Numbered from the stretch's first letter, positions 39,567-49,719 are shown. The stretch is DNA of 64,000 bases from Adiantum capillus-veneris (GCA_014529385.2 CM043959.1:14011809-14075808); one strand, 5' to 3'. The notes: generated from the sequence alone by a model not told the origin. Numbers and translations are program-made.

Positions 39567-40260
39567 TGTGCATCATGCAGTCGCCTTGATGATTACGCCA
39601 CGTGTCAGTCGCCGTGGAACGGTCGCGCCACAACGCGAAACTGGTGCCGCCACTCCACAAAAGCACCGCTATCGCGTCTTGGCGCAACAGCTTGTTGTCG
39701 TGTCATAACGCGATACGGCCAATCCAGAGTACTCAGGGACGCCCCGTATCGTGTTGTGACGCGACGTCTTTTTTGTCGCGCCACCCGTGCATCATGCAGT
39801 CGCAGTGATGATTACGCCACGTGTCAGTCGCCGTGGAACGGTCGCACCACAACGCAAAACTGGTGCCGTGCCGCCACTCCACAAAAGCACCGCTATCGCC
39901 TTTTGGCGCGACAGCTTGTTGTCGCGTCATAACGTGATACGACCAATCCAGAGTACTCAGGAACGCCCCGTATCGTGTTGTGACGCGACGCCTTTTTGTC
40001 GCGCCACAACGCGATACTTGTGGTCAAACTAACCAGGACCTTACTTATCGCGTTTTGACGCGACAACATTTTGTCTTGCCACAACACGAACACTGCAATT
40101 CGGAACCATCAGGGTTCGCCTCCTCGCGTTGTGCCGCGACATATCGTTGTTGCTAGGGCAACCCGTTGGGACGCTTCTTTCCTCGTCGTGCCACACCGCG
40201 AATAGGCAGTGCCACTAATTTCGGCACCACCAATATCGCGTTGAGTCCCGATGTGCCATG
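39567..40260. repeat. CpG-rich array of alternating inverted 19 bp motifs between divergent genes B and C
   Basis: Motif F, GTCGCGCCACAACGCGATA, and its reverse complement R, TATCGCGTTGTGGCGCGAC, alternate. F starts at about 39622, 39697, 39775 (short), 39841, 39921, 39998, 40073 and 40195. R starts at about 39670, 39747, 39894, 39971, 40046, 40123 and 40234. Each motif is itself a dyad, TCGCG-6-CGCGA. Spacing is regular: F to R about 49 bp, R to F about 27 bp, so about 76 bp per pair. A larger duplication of about 220 bp (GCATCATGCAGTCGC at 39570 and 39789) overlays it. Such regular palindromic sites fit binding by a dimeric protein encoded by the element. Confidence 0.9.
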
Positions 40261-40368
40261 TGGCGTGTAATCATTATGCTCGCACGCTTCCCGTCATACC
40301 TCGCAATGTCATGATTAATGCAGCCGCCTCTTCTCATGATTAAGATGTGAATATACTTATTCCGCTAA

Positions 40369-40374
40369 TATAAA
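40369..40374 (+). promoter_or_regulatory. TATA box of gene C
   Basis: TATAAA, 118 bp upstream of the gene C ATG, followed directly by a poly-C run of about 20 bases (40376-40395). Confidence 0.65.
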
Positions 40375-40491
40375 CACCCCCCCCCCCCCCCCCCCTTTTT
40401 CTCATCGTTTTTTCCGAAGTGTCTCTAGTCACTCTGCGTTTTTACCCACATCTAGATTTCCATATTTCCTCGCATTCTCCTCGTTCAGGTC

Positions 40492-42506
40492 ATGGCCCGC
40501 ACAAAGCAAACAGCAAGGAAGGTTTATCCTAGCCAGTCTGGTCCGCAGGGCCAGGCTAGCTCGTCTGCAGTGCAACCGTCAACATCGCAGGTGATTCCGG
40601 GCAAGACCATGCCGCAGTTGGGCAAAAATGCGAAGAAGAAGATACGAGTAGAATAGGAGCATTCTACTCGAACTTCGTAAGCTCCAAAAGCACATTTCAT
40701 TGGCAATACCTAAACTCCCATTCCAGAGAGTTGTTCGCGAGATTTGCAAGCAACACAACCTAAATTTCCGATGGTCTCGAAGTGCAATGGGATGCTTGCA
40801 CGAGGCCACCGAGGATTTTTTTGTAGAGCTTTTTCAGGACAGCTACATTCTCTCGGCCCACGCCCATAGGGCAACATTGATGCCGCAAGACATCAACACA
40901 CTTCGCCTTCTCAAGTTCAGGTATGACAAAACAATATCGCCTGTCGGTATTTCAGACCGAAAGATGGACAATATTCTTAGAATACCACCTATTGACAAGG
41001 TCAAAGTTCATGAAGTGTCTACACAAATGCATCGATACAGCACCCATCTCAACACCGAGCGGGACACAATAGAAGACGATAGTGAAAGATTGGAGAAGTT
41101 ACACCTTGAGATGATGGAGGAACTAATGGCAGATGCCATCAGCGACGCCAACGCTGATGATTTCTCATTGTTGTTTCCCTATTTCCATGTTGACCTTCCT
41201 CTGTGGGGACGCATTCTGTATTTTCCCTATCACCCCCACGAGATTGCAATTTTACAAAACCGGACGAGGGAACTCACAGACTCGATCATCAATTGCTTGC
41301 TTTGGTGCGTGCTATTCTTTTTTTCACAATAAATTCATTTAATATATTGAATTTTGTATGACACGAATTTCTTTACAGTTTTGTAGTTTCAAATTTGCCT
41401 TGGAATATGCAAAATGATGTTGCTGTCCTTGACTCGAACCTCTCGGTCGTTTTGACGGCCGAGAATACATCTTTAGTGGAAGTAGTTGACTGGTTCCAGT
41501 CAGTGAACATGGAGACGGCAAAATTTTTAGTTCTGGCTTATCATGAAGGGTAAGCAATGTTTTCAATAGTAAAATTATTTTATCTTGAACTCTAATTTGT
41601 TGTGATGACATATGTTTTGCTTATGTTTATTTGTAACAGCGCTCATTGAAGTCTTGTTCTCTTACACCTTGAACGAAACCGGTGCTACCTTGCTAATTCA
41701 TCCCATGGATTTCATGGTGAAGTACGTAGGTAAGAGGTTTTGTATTTTGTTCGACATCGCATAGAATTTTGTTAAAAGTCGCTTATGAAATTTAATTGTA
41801 TTTTGCGTAGATCTGTTCGGAAGCTTGTGTCTGCTCTTGAAGCTTTAACGCAAGAGCAGATATATAATAATCTTACGATTATTAGTTGCAAAGTCCCTAA
41901 GTAGGACGATGCCTACTCTTGTGGATGGAGGGTCTTAATCAATGCAGAAATTTTGTTAGGGGTCATGCTTGATGGAAGTCGTAGAAGTGTAAGCATTTGA
42001 CACTCATTTACAGATTTGTATCTTAATAAGTAGCTATGTTAATAAACATGATGTTCTTAACGCAGGTAAGAAATTTGGCAGATTATTCAAAGGCCGATGT
42101 TTCTTCGTTTAGAAACAGAATGATTGAAAACTTGATCAATTGTGCGACCATGCGTCCAGACGGAGCACGTGATACTTTTATCCCACCAGCACCAAGGCCC
42201 ACGCCTAGGCCTCCGCCGACAAGATACCCCTTGTCTGCCATACCAACACAAGCACATATCAATATCTCCCCAGATGCCTCCCCAACCCAAGCTCCCACCA
42301 GCTCTTGTCCTCAAGAAATAGCTCTAGAACCCTCAAACCCCCCACCCAGCACCTCTCCTGCTCATGAAGCAGCTCCAGAGCCCCCAAACCCCCCACCCAA
42401 CACCTCTCCTACTCATGAAGCAGCTCCAGAGTCCCCAAACCCCCAAGCCACCACCTCTCCTCAACCTCAACCAACAGCCCCCACATCACCGCATGCACAA
42501 TATTAG
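40492..42506 (+). pseudogene. Gene C: histone H3-like / Ulp1-type SUMO protease fusion, disabled
   Basis: Exons 40492-41304, 41379-41549, 41640-41729, 41811-41988 and 42066-42506 join in one frame except for a 1-base shift near 40640-40657, giving about 562 codons. The N-terminus MARTKQTARK equals the canonical H3 tail through K9. After the shift comes an H3 histone fold: IPKLPFQRVVREICKQHNL, then EATEDFFVELFQDSYILSAH and RATLMPQDI. A C48 peptidase follows: RELTDSIINCLL (entry), LVLAYHEG then the catalytic His (41644-41646) in GAH*SLVLL, Asn in the Asp position (41695-41697), and DDAYSCG with the nucleophile Cys (41920-41922). The family's closing helix is YSKADVSSFRNRMIENLIN. The tail is Pro-rich with two AAPExPNPxx repeats. 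Two nonsense codons sit on key residues: TGA for the Trp after His (41647) and TAG for the oxyanion Gln (41902). It diverges from B under its own TATA box. Confidence 0.82.
42330..42465 (+). repeat. Proline-rich coding repeat in the gene C tail
   Basis: The last exon repeats a unit of about 20 codons (PNPPPSTSPAHEAAPEP, PNPPPNTSPTHEAAPES, PNPQ). Low-complexity linkers of this kind are probably disordered. Confidence 0.8.
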
Positions 42507-42716
42507 AAAGAGATTATGAAATGTACTTTTGACAGATTGATTACAAGAAGTGGATCGAAATTTGACTTTTGTTTTGATTATGGTTCAAAGTTTACAAAAT
42601 GTTGTGTACAGCTTTCCAAAAAAATGGGAGAGTGAGGATCCAATGGTGTTTGGTAATGTAGAGAGTTGCCTTTGTCGAGTAATCTTTGAGAATAGTATTT
42701 GAATCATTGTGTATAG

Positions 42717-44061
42717 TTAGTTCACTATTTCAAGTCTGTCGCTGGTAATCTGTGCACAAAGAGTCATATTTTCTTGTCTGTGAGGTACCTGCAATGCAAC
42801 GTACACGATAAGACATTGGGATATATGAGCACGATAGAAACATCAACGTATAAAATTAATACATGTAGATTAGTACCTTTCGCATGTTACACTTGAAAAC
42901 AAATTTTGAAGGCAAATTGAGATCGGACTCATTTAACATATCCTCTCGAACTTGTCTTAAAGTGACATTTGATCTGACCACAACAACTGTAAGCAAATAA
43001 TTTGAAAACCATATCTCGATGGATATCAAGGGATTAAAAGCATTGTCACTTAAGTCTTGATCCATAGCTACCAACTGACCATTCACTCGATGCCACCTCA
43101 CGTAGTAGAAAGAAACTAAAAAATTCTGTGATGCTATCATACACTTGCACACAACCGAGCGCTTATCAACTTTGCACAAAATGCCTTCAGAATCACTGAC
43201 ATCCCAATTATCATCCAAAAAATCAAGGCAAGTTTGGGATTTGCAGATGAACATGGTTTCTGTTTTTCTAACCTCCTCATCGTGGAAGAAATCTATAAAG
43301 ACATGTAATGGCATAAATAGACTGACTCGTACTTGCCTGCTTGCAATGTTTGGTCGCAAACAATTCAAAATTTCCTGATGAAGCTTGAGTCTAAAACACT
43401 CAGAGGTTTCTGAAGTTGGAACTGGCCACTTTGGGGAATCTTGTTGGGGAAGAGGGAAAGGTTTCAAAGTGCCAAATCCATGGACAAAGCAAGGGGCGTT
43501 GTAAAAGTAGTCGTAAAAGAAAACTCCCCTCTCTATGAGAGCTCTTCTCCCACTAGTTCTGTACATAAGTTCTCCCACCGAAGCATGAAAAGCATCAAAA
43601 GTACCAATTATGCACTCAACTGGTTGCCAGTCTTCTTTGTTAGAAGGATAAATATCTGCAAAAACAAAAGATAAGAGAATGGTCACAAGAAATAGTCAAC
43701 AAAATAACTTGAAGGATCTTTAAAGACTTTTTAGCAATATAGTAGTCACACAGTTTGGTCTATGAGATGGAAACCCCAAAGGTGACTGTTGTAGTCGTAG
43801 TTTGGAGTGCATATATGCATGCTCAAAGAGCACCTCTTTCACTGTCTTTCCCGTTTGAGACAAGCGAAAATCTTTCACACGTCCTTTGTAGCTATTGATG
43901 AATTCATTTGACATCCGTTTTCTTCTTGTTGTTTGAAGCAGAACCCAACTACCAATGGTGATTGTGGTAGACATCCAGCGACCATGGTCTAAGTCAAAGC
44001 TGTTGAATAGTTCCACAGATTTAACAGAGGCGGATGGTCGTCGTGGTCGTCTTCCTTCCAT
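42717..44061 (-). CDS. Gene D: unknown protein, 394 aa, spliced frame intact
   Basis: Three exons, 44061-43728, 43655-42877 and 42788-42717, join without a stop at GT-AG sites. The start MEGRRPRRPSASV follows a probable 5'UTR splice acceptor (TTCGCAG). Residues of about 20-85 (ITIGSWVLLQTTRRKR, then SYKGRVKDFRL and VLFEHAYMH) look like a small beta-barrel such as a BAH- or chromo-type reader domain, with low confidence. The centre has a hydrophobic, aromatic stretch (GVFFYDYFYNAPCFVHGFG) and a Cys-rich patch (GILCKVDKRSVVCKCMIAS). The end, VVVVRSNVTLRQVREDML then LPSKFVF, hints at a ubiquitin-like fold. It is read from the right inverted repeat inward and converges with C. It is the only one of the four genes without an obvious lesion. 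Confidence 0.6.
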
Positions 44062-44393
44062 CTCTGCTTCTATTAGCTGCGAAGTGACACTACACAAAAA
44101 CGATAGAAGAAAAGAGTCTCACTAGTTTACACAAGAAGTAGTAGCTTGAAAAGTGTTCATCAAAAGGTGTGCCTCATTGAATGTGAGCTATGGCACATTC
44201 GGCGTTCGTCGGCCAAGGCAGGGGAATAATTTGCACAAATCGCATCGTATCTTCTTATTCAGATTTTTTAATAGAAAAAAACTCTTTTTTGAAAACGTAA
44301 AATTTGAGATAAAAATCAAATAAATTGGAGCTACCGTTGTGGTGACTCAAACTCTATTGGTCGAACAACATTCTCTCTCTAACGCCAAAAAAT
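44062..44393. other. Gene D upstream region and subterminal sequence
   Basis: A and T runs plus an inward extension of the terminal repeat: the reverse complement has TTAGAGAGAGA and CAAAAAAGAGTTTTTTT blocks like those at the left end. The region should hold the gene D promoter, but I see no convincing TATA box. Confidence 0.5.
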
Positions 44394-44422
44394 CCTTTTT
44401 TGAGTCCAAAATTTTCCTAATG
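44394..44422 (-). repeat. Right terminal inverted repeat
   Basis: The reverse complement reads CATTAGGAAAAT then TTTGGACTCAAAAAAGG, matching the left end at 27 of 29 positions. Confidence 0.88.
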
Positions 44423-44775
44423 CATAAAGCAAATCTTCTTTGAGACATAACTCTCACACTTGGAGTTTAGTTGCACCCACTGTTAACAAACTCATAATAC
44501 ACACATGACTTTTGGGGAAAAAGAATTATGCATGACAAGCTCATAAATAGCAAGTAAAAATATTCTTGAAACACCATTAATCATTCTAAACCCATGCAAA
44601 TAAATACCAAAATCACACCTTATCCCCCTCTTCATATGGGAGTAGTTTTTGACCTAGAACCCTAGAACTAGGTATACGTGTACATGAGACTTTATCATAC
44701 ATTCTTTGGGGTTTAAATGCATGAAAAGTCATTATCAAGTGAACGTAAAAATTGCACAAATCAACTCCACCACTT
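44423..44775. other. Right flank of the transposon, no gene recognised
   Basis: AT-rich sequence leading into a truncated copia element. No motif seen. Confidence 0.5.
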
Positions 44776-46165
44776 GGATATACATCAGACATTGTTACTG
44801 CTTTCTTGAATGGTGACATATTTGAGGAAGTTTATGTAATGCAGCCTCGCGGTTTTGTCAAGAAAGGACAAGAGGACAAAGTGTGCAGATGTAAGAAGGC
44901 TTTGTATGGGTTGAAGCAATCTCCTCGTGCTTGGTATGAGAAATCTGACACTCATTTGGTCAAACGAGGCTTTCATAACAATCCAACAGAAAGCACTTTG
45001 TATGTAAAGCGTGAGGGTGATGTGCTTCTCATTCTGGTTCTTTATGTATGATTTGTTGATCACTGGACCAAATGAGAGACATATTGCTGAATTTAAGGCT
45101 GATTTGAATGCTACTTTCTTGATGAAAGATTTGGGGTTGTTGCATCATTACTTCGGCATACAGTTTAAGCAGTGTGATGGTGGTATTGCATTGTGTCAGA
45201 AAAGTTACATAGAAACATTGCTATGTAAGTTTGAACTTGAGGATTGCAAACCTATTGCCACTCCCATGGAAACGGGTTTAAAATTGAGTCTTCATGATAC
45301 TAGTGATCCTGCAGATGTCACTCTTTACCAAATTGTTGTTGGATGCCTCATGTATGTATGCGACACGAGGCCGGATATTCAGTTTGCAGTCTCACAGGTC
45401 AGCAGATTTATGCATAGCCTAGGGTCTAGGCATTGGCAGGTTGTCAAGAGGATTTTTTTCTACCTCAATGGCACTTTACATCTTGGTTTGTTTTAACCCA
45501 AGGGGGGATCATTGCCACCAGACTTACATGCTTTTTCGGACTCATATTGGGCTGGTTGTTTTGACACACGAGTGTCCACAAGTGGTTTTTGTTTCATGCT
45601 TGGCAGTTCATGTATATCAAGGTTGAGTAAGAAGAAACCTACTGTGGCCACTTCAAGTTGTGAGGCTAAGTAGAGGGCAGTCTTCACAGCTACGGTTGAG
45701 TGTGTATGGCTCAGACGCCTTATGGCTGATTTGGGTGTTGGACAAGACACTGCCAACACTATCTACACTGACATTCAGAGCGCATTGGAAATTGCAAGGA
45801 ACCCAGTTTTTCATGCTCGCACAAAGCACATTGAGGTGCATTACCACTATGTCAGGGAGAGGCTCCCAGCAGGAGAGATCAGCTTGGCTTATGTGCCAAC
45901 ACAGGACAACCTTGTAGATCTTTTCACAAAGGCATTGTCTCGTGAGAAGCTCGAAGCTTTCCCCAAAGCTTTGGGCTACTCCCCTTTGTGGATTGATCAT
46001 GTCCTCTTGGCACACTTCCCTTTACTCATGTGCCAGCTCTCATTCACTGCATCACTCCAGGGGGGATTTGTTCCCATATACATGTGGTAGTGATGTGTGT
46101 GAACACACTAGGACCGCCGGGGCATTTTTTCCCTCTTTAGGAGGTTTTTTCCCCCGTGCATTGCA
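44776..46165 (+). mobile_element. 5'-truncated Ty1/copia element: RT-RNase H and start of its LTR
   Basis: It begins inside reverse transcriptase (SDIVTAFLNGDIFEEVYV, then YGLKQSPRAWYEK) and passes a damaged catalytic box: the YVDD region is frame-shifted by a deletion (LYV*FVDH near 45040). RNase H follows (RTKHIEVHYHYVRERL), then the polypurine tract (GGGGGATT) and an LTR starting TGTTCCCATATAC at 46069. The LTR stops matching near 46165, where minus-strand LINE sequence takes over. The piece is a close relative of the complete-ended copia at 46.9-51.7 kb. Confidence 0.9.
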
Positions 46166-46947
46166 AACGCCCTGCACGTTTTATCGTTGATTGGATTCTA
46201 TGCACCAATGAGGGCCAGTCTCGAGGGTCAGCTGCTTCCACATCCTACATTAGCTTTCCAAGAGCCGTCTTGGCTAGGTATTTGAAAAGAGAGTCCTTAA
46301 AGAGATGATCCCTTGAGACTAATTTCTTATTATTTCCCTCTAGGAAGCAAGCGTCATTGCTAGCTCTTGCTATGTGAAGCTTCAAGGGAAAGTGACCCGA
46401 CATACTCTTGGCAGTATTGACACACAGTATCACAGAGGAGGTAAGCCAGTGTACAGGATGGGAGATGTAGCACCTGTCCATATGAAATGTCGTATTGGCA
46501 TATTGGAGGCTTGTGTATGTCAAACCAGGAGAGCTACTCCATGGCCCTGCATTCCACAAATCAAACAGTGCACATTTCTCATAGAATGCTTGCCATTTGG
46601 ATTTTTTAAAGCCAGCCAGTAGACTAGACGACCCCGTATTATCCTTTTGAGCTTCCACTGTGTTGAAATCACCCATGATGCACCAGTCTCCTTTGAGAGA
46701 GGCTGCTCCCTGAGATCCACCCGAAGTTCGGCTCTCCCCTTGGCATCACAGGGTGCTTAGATGTTAATGATGATGAAGGACTGGCCTGTCCACTTGACCC
46801 TTACCCCAAGGACTCTCCCTAAGGCGTGGTTAAACAGGAAATGTGGCTCCAATTTCCTGTCAAAAATGGAGAGCACCCCACTATGCCCTAGGGCGCCATC
46901 GTTGTATTACACCAACTTATTTCCTATTGACCACTTTCTACAACAGA
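46166..46947 (-). pseudogene. Minus-strand LINE, endonuclease part (continued beyond the copia insertion)
   Basis: The minus strand reads MGDFNTVE, then LTYTSLQYANTTFHMDRCYI and GHFPLKLHIA, the middle and end of an L1-type APE endonuclease. It joins across the copia element to 51702-51840, where the endonuclease start reads LHIQSWNVKGIKSAKK on the same strand. The reverse transcriptase part is absent on this strand. Confidence 0.8.
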
Positions 46948-47173
46948 TGTTACCATATACATGTGGTAGTGATGTGTGTGAACACACTAGGACCGCTAGG
47001 GCATTTTTTCCCTCTTTAGGAGGTTTTCCCCCCCGTGCATTGTATATACGCCCATCACTCTAGGGCTATCTATCTTTCCATTGCACACTAAGTAAAACAC
47101 TCTATATCGTGTGCCTTGAGCTTCCTTCGTCTTCTTCGAGTTGTGTGTGTTTTCTTGCAACCCTAATTCCAAT
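46948..47173 (+). repeat. 5' LTR of the copia element
   Basis: Starts TGTTACCATATACATG and ends ATTCCAATA next to the primer site. The terminal CCAACA seen in the 3' LTR is mutated here. Differences from the 3' LTR are moderate (several per 100 bp), so the insertion is not recent. Confidence 0.93.
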
Positions 47174-47176
47174 AAT

Positions 47177-47191
47177 TGGTATCAGAGCAGG
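47177..47191 (+). promoter_or_regulatory. Primer-binding site (tRNA-iMet)
   Basis: TGGTATCAGAGCAGG, a few bases after the 5' LTR. Confidence 0.93.
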
Positions 47192-47539
47192 TTGCATCCT
47201 CCTGGGCTTAGTTGCCAGCAGCTCCAGCACATGCCTGTCCACTTTCTTCGATTTCAGTGAGCTTTGGCGAGAGTTCACAGGTCGACAAAAATTTTGGGCT
47301 AGCTCATAGAGCTAAGTCTGCTCAGATTTCTGATTTAGGCTCATTGCGACCTTCGTTTCTACTACTACAGGCAGTGCTGCACAGGCTATTTTGTCATTTT
47401 GTGCAAAAATTTTGTCAGTGTTGTTTTTTGCATAACAGGTCCCTTACAGTCTTCTATGGTTTGTGCTATACAGCACGTGTTGTTCCCACTTTGTTTATCC
47501 TCTTTTCAGGCAGTTTTCACATCAGGTGCATCATTTACC

Positions 47540-48558
47540 ATGGCTGACAACAACACAGATGTGTTCAAGATGTTTGTTGCTAAGCACAGATTGGATGGAG
47601 ACAATTACCCTATGCGGGCTTACATGATGCAACATGTTCTTGTGTCAAAGGGAGTTTGGAATATTGTGCAGGACATTGACGTACGTCCTGGTTCTGAGGA
47701 TGAAAGCGATGTTGAGGATGTTACAGGTCTTGCTACAAGGATTGCTGCTGTTAGAGTTGTTTTGCCTACGCCACAGAACAAGCTCGTTTTGGGATGTAAA
47801 GGATGCGCAGGCTCATGCATTGATTGTGTTGTCTGTGAACTGCACCATTACTCTCCACATTCATTCAACGAAATTTGCAAATCAGGCTTGGGATATTCTG
47901 GCTGGTCTTTATGCAAGCCGCAATGAGTCTAAAATTGCACTGCTGCGTAAAGAGCTAGAGTCGAAGATTATGTATGAGGAAGATGATATGGACACTTTCC
48001 TTGTTGGTGTCAAGGATAACAATGAGCAACTTATTTCTGCAGGTGAAGTCATTTCAGACAGGTCCCTTGTGCAGAATATTCTTGATGCCTTACCATATTC
48101 TTACCAGACTTTTGCTAGTACTTGGAGACTTATGACCCAAGGAAATCCTGAAGTTGTCAATTTTGATGCATTGTGCACATTGTTGTTACAAGAGTCACTT
48201 TCCAAAAAAAAAAAGGACTAGACAACGTGCAGTTGAACAGGCTTTTATTGCTTCTCAAAGAAAGGGTGGTAATAGCAATGCAGCCACTTCTTATGGTTCT
48301 TCTACGAGTGGAAAAGCATCTGTTCCTAATGATTCTGTTGGCAGCAATTCATCTGGAAATTTTGGTGATAAAGGCAAAAAGAAGATGCGTTGCCATTATT
48401 GTAAAGCTAATTATCACTTGATCAAGCAGTGCCCTAAGTTGAAGGCCAAAAAGGCTAAGAATAAAGAGGGTGGTTCCACTACAAATGCAGCCATTCTTGA
48501 GTCTTCTGTGGAAGGAGACTGTGATGCTAATGTTGATGTAGAAGCCCTGGGCTTTTAG
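47540..48558 (+). pseudogene. Copia gag with zinc knuckle
   Basis: Start MADNNTDVFKMFVAKHRLDG, then HSTKFANQAWDILAGLYASR and LQNILDALPYSYQTF-like sequence, ending in a CCHC knuckle (CHYCKANYHLIKQC, near 48391-48435). Frameshifts at about 47790 and at the A-run near 48207-48217 break the frame. Gag would form the RNA-packaging particle. Confidence 0.88.
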
Positions 48559-48579
48559 TGCAGAGTGCACTTACAATCC

Positions 48580-49550
48580 TGTTGTCCATGATGCATGCAT
48601 GTCAGTTGCTGCACATTCACATGTGTGGTATTTTGACAGTGGTGCTACAAAGCACATTACCTCACATCGTGAATTATTCACCTCTCTCGAGTGTGTCCCT
48701 CATGGGAATTCAGTCACTTGTGCCAGCAATGCCTCTTATCCGATCCAGGGGGCTGGAAAGATTGTGCTTACTATGGCAGTTCTTTCATACTTGTTGATGC
48801 ACTTTATATACCTGGGATCAAGAAGAATCTTTTGTCTGTTTCTACACTAGCTAGACTTGGACTTGTAGTCAAATTTGTGGATGACAGATGTACAGTTCAT
48901 GATCTTAGTTTTGGTGATGAAATTGCAGTTGTAGATTCAAGGGCTGTTTCAGATGCAAAACTATGGCATGCGCGTTGTGGGCATCTGAATTTTGCCAGTT
49001 TGCTGCGTTTGCAGAAATTTGATATAGTTTCTTCTTTGTTGCCTCTTGAAGCACCTGTCAAACATGTTTGTGAAGGCTATATTTTTTGTAAGATGCAACA
49101 CTCAAAGTATACACCTCATCAAATGGTGTTGCTGAGAGGAAAAACAGGTCACTTACGGAAATGGCACGATGTATGGTCAAAATTCAAGCTTTGTCGCATT
49201 CTTTTTGGCTTGAGGCCATCATGTGTGCCACTTATGTCCTTAACAGGTGTCCTACAAAAGCTTTGCAGTCTATTACTCCATATGAAGCATGGCATGATAG
49301 AAAGCCTTCTATTGAGCACATGCGTGTTTTTGGTTGTTTGGTATATGCTTTGGTGCTACAAACACGGCACATAAAATTGTATGATAAGGCTGTCAAATGT
49401 ATTTTTGTTGGTTATAGTGCTGAAAGCAAAGGTTACAGGTTGTATCATCTGCAAACAAAGATTATTTTGGTTTCACGAGATGTAGTGTTTGTGGAAGATT
49501 ATGTTCAGCCCTTGCTGTCATGTACTAGAGACAGTAATGTAAGCTCATAG
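48580..49550 (+). pseudogene. Copia protease and integrase remnant
   Basis: The protease active site DSGA (48635-48646) lies in VWYFDSGATKHITSHRELF. The GAG-pre-integrase region follows (LWHARCGHLNFASLLRLQK), then VKHVCEGYIFCKMQHSKYTP, after which the catalytic DDE core is deleted. The frame resumes in the downstream part (SFWLEAIMCATYVLNRCPTK and HMRVFGCLVYALVLQTRH) and the linker SRDVVFVEDYVQP. Frameshifts are present. Confidence 0.88.
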
Positions 49551-49719
49551 GATTTATGACACTTTGTTGCCTCTTTTCAGTGGTGGAAGTTCGAATGTAA
49601 ATTCCAATGAGGCAAACGTACAGCCTATGGGGATTTCCAAAAATGTTACAGATCAGCCTATTAATCATGCAGATGTACATGATGTACTTGATGAGGAGAG
49701 GGCTGAAAATGAGTAAGCT

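Larger units (their letters stand above)
34139..44422. mobile_element. Four-gene DNA transposon with terminal inverted repeats
   Basis: The ends at 34139-34167 and 44394-44422 are inverted copies of each other (27 of 29 bases). Inside lie four spliced genes, A(+), B(-), C(+) and D(-), and nothing else of that density in the window. Flanking bases reconstruct an empty palindromic site CATTAATG if the target duplication is TA (34142-34143 and 44418-44419). Alternatively the repeat simply starts CATTAGG without a visible duplication. Gene A resembles a DDE transposase, C a histone-fold/Ulp1 protease, and B and D are unknown. Stops in A and C and the gypsy scrap in B make this copy non-autonomous now. 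I do not know a described family with this gene set. Confidence 0.8.

Noticed and set aside
39445-40093. Several ORFs on both strands in the CpG-rich region (for example 39376-39708)
   Set aside because: Their translations only repeat the 76 and 220 bp array units; the region reads as a promoter array.
39567-40260. CRISPR array
   Set aside because: Repeats alternate in orientation, spacers are themselves repeated, and the genome is eukaryotic.
40588-40657. A small intron explaining the frameshift in gene C (donor at CAG|GTGATT, acceptor at GAATAG)
   Set aside because: The resulting junction runs into a stop within ten codons in the needed region; a 1-base shift explains the data better.
42083-42314. 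Minus-strand Gly/Val-rich ORFs
   Set aside because: Antisense of the proline-rich tail of gene C.
34139-44422. Maverick/Polinton or virus-derived island
   Set aside because: There is no DNA polymerase B, packaging ATPase, capsid or retroviral-type integrase. A Ulp1-like protease alone is not enough, and the genes have plant-like introns.
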